Source: Gammaproteobacteria bacterium UBA3067 (GTDB taxonomy: Bacteria; Pseudomonadota; Gammaproteobacteria; Pseudomonadales; UBA3067). Taken from it: DNA of 6,207 nucleotides. Below are positions 1-4,292 of this stretch, piece after piece. Both the position numbers and the translations under genes were made by a program. Below the pieces are notes generated by a model. It saw only the letters and a list, made by a program, of their open reading frames with translations. It did no database searches and was not told the DNA's origin. The DNA lies in the NCBI GenBank assembly GCA_002366835.1, contig DFBZ01000102.1, positions 1 to 6,207 of the forward strand, in the 5' to 3' direction. Numbering within the stretch: position 1 is the stretch's first letter; each line of letters opens with the position of its first letter.

Positions 1-528
1 CGTGCGAATGATGAGCTTGAAAAACTCAGCCGCATTGATGGTCTGACACAACTTGCAAACAGGCGTCACTGGGAAGATCGATTATCTGAGGAGTTTAGTC
101 GCTCTCAGCGTTATGATGAAACTCTTTCGCTTATTCTTTTTGACTTGGATAAGTTTAAAAATATTAATGATACCTATGGTCACGTTGCTGGCGATACGAT
201 ACTAAAAATAGTGTCATCAAATGTTAAAGATGTATTGCGCGAAAGTGATGTGGCAGGGCGTTATGGTGGTGAGGAATTTGGTATTATCTTGCCTAATACT
301 GGCATAGACGGTGCCATGGTTGTGGGTGAAAAGCTGCGCACATTGGTGGAAGAAACCAAAGTGGTGTTTGAGGGCGCTGATATTCCCTTTGCTATTAGCG
401 GGGGTGCTGTTGAGTTAAACGGCAGCCATAAAAGCTATGAGGACTTTATCTCTAACGCAGATGAAGCCTTGTATTATTCAAAAGAAAACGGCAGAAATCA
501 GTTTAATTCTTTTCCAGTGCCGACTTAA
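1..528 (+). CDS. GGDEF-domain diguanylate cyclase, 3' part (5' end outside window)
   Basis: The reading frame is open from base 1 and gives 175 visible residues, so only the C-terminal catalytic domain is present; any sensor, membrane or response-regulator part lies upstream. Diguanylate cyclases condense two GTP into cyclic di-GMP, which governs the switch between motility and biofilm. Visible marks, numbered from the window edge, are: the domain-opening DGLTQLANRR at about 13-22; the metal/GTP strand FDLDKFKNIND at 47-57 with its aspartates; the active-site loop GGEEF at 89-93; and the closing ADEALYYSKENGRNQF. RESD at 80-83 sits exactly five residues before GGEEF, the usual place of the RxxD inhibitory site for product feedback. 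All catalytic positions look intact, so I infer an active, feedback-inhibited enzyme. The first residues (NDELEKLSR) look like the end of a helical linker. The gene converges on the lytic transglycosylase gene and overlaps it by 4 bases at the stop codons. Confidence 0.95.
   Translation, partial: RANDELEKLSRIDGLTQLANRRHWEDRLSEEFSRSQRYDETLSLILFDLDKFKNINDTYGHVAGDTILKIVSSNVKDVLRESDVAGRYGGEEFGIILPNTGIDGAMVVGEKLRTLVEETKVVFEGADIPFAISGGAVELNGSHKSYEDFISNADEALYYSKENGRNQFNSFPVPT
479..522 (-). terminator. Probable intrinsic terminator of the transglycosylase transcript, inside the cyclase gene
   Basis: Read on the minus strand, CGGCA (522-518) pairs with TGCCG (493-489). A three-base bulge (CTG) follows, then GAAA (514-511) pairs with TTTC (497-494) around a 13-base loop. 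TTTTCTTTTG (488-479) follows immediately, a good U-tract. The hairpin starts three bases after the transglycosylase stop codon, the usual place for a Rho-independent terminator. The other strand encodes the conserved end of the GGDEF domain (KENGRNQF...), so the terminator uses coding sequence of the opposing gene. There is no comparable U-tract in the + direction. Confidence 0.6.
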
Positions 529-1136
529 TTTGCAAACCAGTTTCTCTCCCAGGCCATAAGTACTTTTTCCGGGTACCAGGTTTTTCCTACGCTGCCATTA
601 TATCTTGCCAGTGCAGCGACCAAATCTCCTTTTTCCAGCTTCAGATAGTGACTTAAAATATTGCAGCCATAGCGCAAGTTGGTTTCGATATCCATCAGGT
701 TGTCTTCAGTGCTACCGATATGTCTCTTCCAGAATGGCATCACTTGCATCAGCCCCTGTGCACCAGCATGGGAAAGGGCAAAGTGATTAAAGCTGCTTTC
801 CACTTCGATAACAGAAAGTACTAATTGTGGCGAAAGGTTCGCATTGGTCGCGTAAGCATGAAGTAGGCTAAGAATTTTTGCCCGAGTTTCACCGTCTTTA
901 ACGAAGCGTTGTAGCCGTTTGTTCATGCCCACAAGCCACACCTCCGCCGTATAGCGGTCTTTAAAACTGCTGCTTTCTAGGATGGCTGACCTTAGGTGCT
1001 GTAATTCCCTCTCCGGTAGGCGCTCTGTCGTTGCGCCTTGGCCGTATATTGAAAAAGTCAGCAAGAGGGACGTTAAGATGAATTTAACAAGCAAATTTAT
1101 TTTAACGCGGAATGCTGGGGGGGTGGCTGTCCACAT
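525..1136 (-). CDS. Secreted lytic transglycosylase, SLT (Slt70 C-terminal-like) domain
   Basis: This 203-residue protein should cut the glycan strands of peptidoglycan non-hydrolytically, leaving 1,6-anhydro-MurNAc ends, in the periplasm. Residues 12-34 form a basic then hydrophobic stretch (KINLLVKFILTSLLLTFSI) typical of a signal peptide, with a likely cut near GQGA. A helical segment at about 40-100 (with AEVWLVGMNKRLQRFVKD) precedes the SLT domain. In that domain EVESSFN (111-117) supplies the presumed catalytic Glu113, followed by GAQGLMQVMP (125-134) and ARYNGS (177-182), the three standard motifs. The size fits a small single-domain member. The ATG at 1136 is preceded by AGAGGG (1156-1151) at a long spacing of 14 bases, so the start is a little uncertain; an in-frame TTG at codon 15 would leave a shorter signal peptide and has no visible ribosome binding site. 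It lies 49 bases after proS on the same strand and is probably co-transcribed with it. Confidence 0.93.
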   Translation of the reverse strand: MWTATPPAFRVKINLLVKFILTSLLLTFSIYGQGATTERLPERELQHLRSAILESSSFKDRYTAEVWLVGMNKRLQRFVKDGETRAKILSLLHAYATNANLSPQLVLSVIEVESSFNHFALSHAGAQGLMQVMPFWKRHIGSTEDNLMDIETNLRYGCNILSHYLKLEKGDLVAALARYNGSVGKTWYPEKVLMAWERNWFAN

Positions 1137-1185
1137 GATTTAATTTGATGCCCTCTGCGTTGCCGAGTCGGGCACCTTTGTCGCC

Positions 1186-2910
1186 TTATGAAGTCGTTGT
1201 CTGCAATATCGATAGAATATGGGCAAGAGCGTCCCTGGCTGAGATGTCCTTGTTTTCTCCATCGCGTCTATTTATATATTCTAGCACTTCATTATCTAGA
1301 CCTTTGTCACCCACAACGAGTCGGTGCGGGATGCCGATCAACTCAGCATCGGCGAATTTGACGCCAGGGCGTTCTTTGCGATCATCAAATAATACTTCAA
1401 TGCCGTGTTGCTTGAGTGCCGTATAGAGTTCTTCGCAATAGCTTTGAACGCGCTTTGACTTGTGGTTGTTAATGGCCACCAGTGCAAGTTGGAATGGCGC
1501 AATACTTTGGGGCCAGATAATGCCGCGGTCGTCGTGGTTCTGCTCAATGGCCGCTGCGACAATGCGCGTTACTCCAATGCCGTAGCAGCCCATTTCCATC
1601 ACCGTATTTTTACCATTTTCATCAAGCACTTTTGCCTGCATGGCTTCGCTGTACTTGGAGCCCAGTTGAAAAATATGCCCCACTTCTATGCCACGTTTAA
1701 TGGTAATGCTGCCTTGTCCATCGGGGCTTGGGTCACCTTCGCAGACATCGCGTAAGTCAAGAATCTCTGTGGCTTGGCAGTCTCTCTCCCAGTTGCAGCC
1801 TTGATGATGAATGCCGTCTTTATTTGCACCGCAGACAAAGTCGCTCAGAATCGCGGCTGCTCTGTCGACCAGTACGGGGATGTTTACGCCCACTGGGCCA
1901 ATGGAGCCTGGTTTGCATTTTAGAGACGCTTCCACCTGCTCTTCGCTGGCAAATGTCAGTGGGCTGCTGACGAGGGGGTGTTTTTCAGCCTTGATCTCGT
2001 TAAGGCTATGGTCGCCCCTTAGTAGCAGGGCCACGAGAGGCGTTCCTTCCTCTGCGCCCTCTACAATTAGCGTTTTGGCGACTTGCTTGGCTTCCACTTT
2101 GAGGAATGCGCAAACTTCTTCAATGGAGTGTTGCTCGGGGGTTTCTATTTCTGTGAGTGGTTCCGATGCGGGTTTGCGTTCTTCCGCAGGTGCTAAGGCT
2201 TCTGCTAATTCAACATTGGCTGCGTAGTCGCTGGTATTGCTGAAGGCGATATCATCTTCGCCGGATTCGGCCAGCACATGAAACTCGTGGGAGGCTTTGC
2301 CTCCAATGCTGCCCGTATCGGCGATTACCGCGCGATAATTCAGGCCAATGCGGTCAAATATCTGGCAATAAGTGTCGTACATCTTCTGGTAGGTTTGCTC
2401 GAGAGAAGGCTGGCCCAGGTGAAAAGAATAGGCATCTTTCATGACGAACTCTCTTGAGCGCATTACACCAAAGCGTGGCCGTACCTCATCGCGAAATTTT
2501 GTTTGGATCTGGTAAAAGTTGGCCGGTAACTGTTTGTAGCTGTGTAGTTGGTTGCGCGCCATATCAGTGATGACTTCTTCGTGGGTCGGCCCCAGACAAA
2601 AAGCGCGCTTATGTCGATCTGTAATACGCAATAGTTCTGGGCCGTACTGCTGCCAGCGGCCTGATTCTTCCCAAAGTTCGGCGGGCTGTACAACGGGCAT
2701 CATGACTTCTTGAGCACCGGCTTGGTTCATTTCATCACGAATAATGGCTTCGACTTTTTGTAGCACCCTTAAGCCCGTGGGCAGCCAGGTGTATAGCCCA
2801 GAAGCGAGCTTGCGAATCATTCCACTGCGCAGCATCAGTTGATGGCTGATGGTTTCGGCCTCGGCTGGCACCTCGCGGTGTGTGGATATTAGGTAGTCGG
2901 ATGCGCGCAT
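1186..2910 (-). CDS. proS: Prolyl-tRNA synthetase, bacterial type with editing domain
   Basis: This cytoplasmic class II enzyme of 574 residues (E. coli ProRS has 572) attaches proline to tRNA(Pro). It is close to the E. coli enzyme along its whole length. The N-terminal catalytic part has the motif 1 region at about 30-62 (RKLASGLYTWLPTG), the T-x-E loop GPTHEE at 107-112, and motif 2 at about 139-162 (KFRDEVRPRFG, then RSREFVMKDAYSF). The YbaK-like insertion at about 224-407 hydrolyses Ala-tRNA(Pro); Lys279 and His369, at the positions known from memory to matter for E. coli editing, are both present, so editing is expected to work. Motif 3 is GCYGIGVTR (441-449), and the anticodon-binding domain runs from about 470 to the end (DDRKERPGVKFADAELIGIPHR). 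The ATG start aligns with the E. coli N terminus (MRxSxYL); only a weak GGA lies upstream as Shine-Dalgarno. It is followed by the lytic transglycosylase gene and preceded, 142 bases away, by the HU gene. Confidence 0.99.
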   Translation of the reverse strand: MRASDYLISTHREVPAEAETISHQLMLRSGMIRKLASGLYTWLPTGLRVLQKVEAIIRDEMNQAGAQEVMMPVVQPAELWEESGRWQQYGPELLRITDRHKRAFCLGPTHEEVITDMARNQLHSYKQLPANFYQIQTKFRDEVRPRFGVMRSREFVMKDAYSFHLGQPSLEQTYQKMYDTYCQIFDRIGLNYRAVIADTGSIGGKASHEFHVLAESGEDDIAFSNTSDYAANVELAEALAPAEERKPASEPLTEIETPEQHSIEEVCAFLKVEAKQVAKTLIVEGAEEGTPLVALLLRGDHSLNEIKAEKHPLVSSPLTFASEEQVEASLKCKPGSIGPVGVNIPVLVDRAAAILSDFVCGANKDGIHHQGCNWERDCQATEILDLRDVCEGDPSPDGQGSITIKRGIEVGHIFQLGSKYSEAMQAKVLDENGKNTVMEMGCYGIGVTRIVAAAIEQNHDDRGIIWPQSIAPFQLALVAINNHKSKRVQSYCEELYTALKQHGIEVLFDDRKERPGVKFADAELIGIPHRLVVGDKGLDNEVLEYINRRDGENKDISARDALAHILSILQTTTS

Positions 2911-3017
2911 AAGAACAAGTCCATTAAAAATAGAGAGAAGTAGCGGGGGATGTTAATCAAGCTGGAGGAAAGTTGCCAGTGGAAGCAGGATATTAAGAAG
3001 GGCGGGAAGCGGGAGAA

Positions 3018-3043
3018 CGGGAAGCCTGTTAACAAGCTTCCCG
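3018..3043 (-). terminator. GC-rich hairpin after the HU gene, possible terminator
   Basis: CGGGAAGC (3018-3025) and GCTTCCCG (3036-3043) form an eight-base-pair perfect stem around a ten-base loop that itself contains TGTTAACA. It begins ten bases downstream of the HU stop codon on the minus strand, where a terminator would be expected. What follows on that strand is pyrimidine-rich (TTCTCCCGCTTCCCG) rather than a run of T, so it is not a textbook intrinsic terminator. It may end transcription weakly, or act as a 3'-end stabiliser with partial read-through into proS. No clear sigma70 promoter for proS is visible in the 142-base gap, which makes read-through worth considering. Confidence 0.4.
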
Positions 3044-3052
3044 GGAAGGCGC

Positions 3053-3412
3053 TTAAAGAACCATGTCTTTGAGTTTTTTGAGAGGGCGAACTTTTACCAT
3101 GTTGCGTGCGGGCTTGGCCTTGAACATGGCTTCTTCGCCAGTGAAAGGGTTGATGCCTTTGCGCGCTTTAGTCGCCGGTTTGCGCACAACAAGCACCTTA
3201 AAAAGTCCTGGAAAGGTAAAGTAGCCAACACCACGTTTTTTAATGTGACGCTCCATAACGATGCCTAGTTCGTCAAAGACGTTATTGATGTCCTTTTTAG
3301 TGAGCCCGGTATTTTCAGCAATTTCGTTGACGATCTGGGTTTTCGTCATAGCTTCTTTTAGTGCGGTGATTTTGCGTGTTGGTGCTGCGGCGGTTTTTTT
3401 TGCTACGGCCAT
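3053..3412 (-). CDS. HU/IHF-family DNA-binding protein, variant with basic N-terminal tail and long arm
   Basis: This 119-residue nucleoid-type protein is expected to bind and bend DNA as a dimer. After an Ala/Lys-rich tail of about 20 residues (MAVAKKTAAAPTRK...), the HU fold starts at MTKTQIVNEIAENTGLTKKD (22-41), which matches the HU helix-turn-helix dimer core. The saddle sheet is GVGYFTFPGLFKV (61-73), and the arm carries INPFTGEE (87-94) with the intercalating Pro89 of the NP motif. The stretch from F71 to NP has 16 residues between, against 11 in E. coli HU by my count from memory. The arm is therefore longer than in canonical HU. The C terminus (KPARNMVKVRPLKKLKDMV) is also more basic than in HU. 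I recall similar HU-like proteins in Pseudomonas and Xanthomonas relatives, so this is a known variant rather than a new fold. I chose the ATG at 3412; an in-frame TTG at 3418 would add two residues. It is transcribed divergently from the FmdB gene. Confidence 0.93.
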   Translation of the reverse strand: MAVAKKTAAAPTRKITALKEAMTKTQIVNEIAENTGLTKKDINNVFDELGIVMERHIKKRGVGYFTFPGLFKVLVVRKPATKARKGINPFTGEEAMFKAKPARNMVKVRPLKKLKDMVL

Positions 3413-3422
3413 GTTCAAGTAT

Positions 3423-3435
3423 TTCCTTTGTTGTT
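3423..3435 (-). promoter_or_regulatory. HU ribosome binding site fused to an AACAACAA motif
   Basis: On the minus strand AACAACAA (3435-3428) runs directly into AAGGAAA (3428-3422). The AGGA core lies 11 bases before the ATG at 3412 and only 5 before the TTG at 3418, so spacing does not settle the start; I prefer the ATG as the standard codon. AACAACAA fits the AANAANAA pattern recognised by Hfq/Crc on carbon-catabolite-controlled mRNAs in Pseudomonas. Its placement over the Shine-Dalgarno is what that mechanism needs, but the regulatory reading is inference. Confidence 0.5.
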
Positions 3436-3549
3436 GAATAAAAACTGATTTGTTTGAGTTGGTTTTGTGGGCTGGCGGAGTGTGGTTTTCTGGGCTTGCC
3501 CCGTGTGCCTTGTGTTAGAAGGGGCTGCTTATAACACGATAATGCTTTA

Positions 3550-3578
3550 TTTATAGGTGTTTTCTCTGAATCGGGCAA
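3550..3578 (-). promoter_or_regulatory. Candidate sigma70 promoter for the HU gene
   Basis: On the minus strand TTGCCC (3578-3573, four of six to consensus) is followed after 17 bases by TATAAA (3555-3550, five of six). The spacing is ideal. Transcription would begin near 3543 and leave a leader of about 130 bases before the ATG at 3412. That leader is rich in A and C and poor in G beyond its first third. It is the best promoter-like pair I could find upstream of this gene. Confidence 0.5.
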
Positions 3579-3742
3579 GTTGAAAACCCACTTTTTAGTC
3601 CTTTTTTCCGGGAAAAGTGTTGGTAAGAGCTCAGGTTGGCGTGTTTGGCTTAAGTTTAGCGCAAGGTTTCTATGCTTCTTGAGGAGTGAAGCCCTTTCTT
3701 TCGTTTTGGCTGGCTGGCTGGCGGCGCTCCTGGCACGAAGGG

Positions 3743-3772
3743 ATGACGTTAAAGATGAATCAAGGGTATAAT
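3743..3772 (+). promoter_or_regulatory. Candidate sigma70 promoter for the FmdB-family gene
   Basis: A perfect TATAAT lies at 3767-3772, with ATGACG (3743-3748, four of six to TTGACA) 18 bases before it. Transcription would start near 3779, giving a leader of about 60 bases before the ATG at 3838. The consensus -10 and its location in front of a gene with a strong ribosome binding site make this the best-supported promoter in the window. The -35 assignment is less certain than the -10. Confidence 0.6.
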
Positions 3773-3824
3773 TGCCGCCTTTTTATTGGTAATAGCCGTG
3801 CTCTATGTGGCGCGCTATTGAAAG

Positions 3825-3830
3825 TGAGGA
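3825..3830 (+). promoter_or_regulatory. Strong Shine-Dalgarno that fixes the FmdB-family start
   Basis: TGAGGA ends seven bases before the ATG at 3838, a near-optimal arrangement. An in-frame ATG at 3805 has no such site and would place eleven non-conserved residues before the family's invariant MPIYEY opening. The start at 3838 is therefore preferred. Confidence 0.85.
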
Positions 3831-3837
3831 TTACACT

Positions 3838-4083
3838 ATGCCTATTTATGAGTATGAATGTGGTAGTTGTGGGCATAACATGGATAAGCTACAGAAAATC
3901 AGCGATGCCCCGCTGCTGGATTGCCCTGCATGCAGCAAACCCGAGCTGATGAAAAAAGTGTCGGCAGCAGGTTTTCGTCTTAAGGGCGGCGGCTGGTATG
4001 AAACGGACTTTAAAAGTGGCAAGAAGAAGAACATTGCAAAAAGTGAGAGCGCTTCCAGTGGCGATTCTTCCGGTGGCGACTAG
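3838..4083 (+). CDS. FmdB-family small zinc-ribbon protein
   Basis: This 81-residue protein opens with MPIYEYECGSCGH, the hallmark of the FmdB/CxxC_CxxC_SSSS family. Two CxxC pairs, Cys8/Cys11 and Cys29/Cys32, form the predicted zinc knuckle. The family's second conserved block follows (GFRLKGGGWYETDFK, about 46-60). The tail turns hydrophilic: KSGKKK, then a Ser/Gly/Asp-rich end (SESASSGDSSGGD) that is probably disordered and is common in this family. The biochemical role is not established. The name comes from a putative regulator of formamidase/amide operons, but in gammaproteobacteria the gene typically sits just before aspS, as here, which hints at a link with translation that I cannot demonstrate. 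It has its own likely promoter, a strong ribosome binding site and a downstream intrinsic terminator, so it looks like a single-gene transcript. Confidence 0.93.
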   Translation: MPIYEYECGSCGHNMDKLQKISDAPLLDCPACSKPELMKKVSAAGFRLKGGGWYETDFKSGKKKNIAKSESASSGDSSGGD

Positions 4084-4163
4084 ACTAGTCGGCCTTAATC
4101 TCCAGCTTTTCGCGGTTCATAGTGGCCCAGGCTGTCATTAAGAAATCATATATTTTAAATATT

Positions 4164-4200
4164 GGCGAATCGGGATAACTCATTCGCCTTTGTTTCGTTT
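4164..4200 (+). terminator. Intrinsic terminator after the FmdB-family gene
   Basis: GGCGAAT (4164-4170) pairs with ATTCGCC (4182-4188). After a single bulged C the stem continues as GGG/CTC with one G-U pair, closed by an ATAA tetraloop. TTTGTTTCGTTT (4189-4200) follows, a T-rich tract of the right kind. It lies about 80 bases after the stop codon and about 90 before aspS. It should largely separate the two genes transcriptionally. Confidence 0.8.
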
Positions 4201-4292
4201 GATACGATGCGTTTTGATTCATCACAAGGTGAGCGTGCTCGAGCGAACTTCATACAAGAACTTTATTGCGTTAGGAAATAGGTAACTAAAAC

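Larger units (their letters stand above)
3413..3837. other. Divergent intergenic region without a supported gene
   Basis: These 425 bases separate the leftward HU gene from the rightward FmdB gene. They hold a candidate promoter in each direction, the long HU leader, and about 160 bases (3579-3742) between the two promoters. That middle part contains a short tetranucleotide repeat, (GGCT)3GGC at 3708-3722, and a small hairpin followed by a T-rich stretch (3674-3708). Open frames crossing the region begin with TTG or ATG codons without a ribosome binding site, run through the promoter elements, and encode nothing I recognise. Confidence 0.7.

Noticed and set aside
1145..2693. Several open frames of 60-140 codons on both strands within proS
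   Set aside because: They lie wholly or mostly inside the well-conserved proS gene in other frames and have no recognisable domains.
3413..3418. TTG at 3418 as the HU start
   Set aside because: It gives a reasonable five-base spacing to AGGA, but an in-frame ATG follows two codons later and is preferred; the difference is only two residues.
3602..3616. TTTTCCGGGAAAA near-palindrome, similar to the CTTCCCGGGAAG palindrome at 3037
   Set aside because: The two arms leave no room for a hairpin loop, the match to the other site is short, and no known operator fits; chance is adequate.
3708..3722. GGCT tetranucleotide repeat as a phase-variable switch
   Set aside because: There are only three full units and they lie outside any supported gene and before the promoter.
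3580..3771. Open frame of 63 codons on the + strand in the divergent region
   Set aside because: It begins with TTG without a ribosome binding site, ends inside the TATAAT of the FmdB promoter, and its translation resembles no family I know.
3805..3837. Earlier in-frame ATG for the FmdB-family gene
   Set aside because: It adds eleven residues before the conserved MPIYEYEC start and lacks a Shine-Dalgarno, while the ATG at 3838 has an excellent one.
4150..4162. AT-rich inverted repeat ATATTT-T-AAATAT before the FmdB terminator
   Set aside because: It has a one-base centre and only A-T pairs, so it is not a stable hairpin, and no promoter -35 fits it.
4237..4244. GCTCGAGC palindrome upstream of aspS as an operator
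   Set aside because: An eight-base palindrome alone is too short to support a binding site, and no regulator gene lies nearby.
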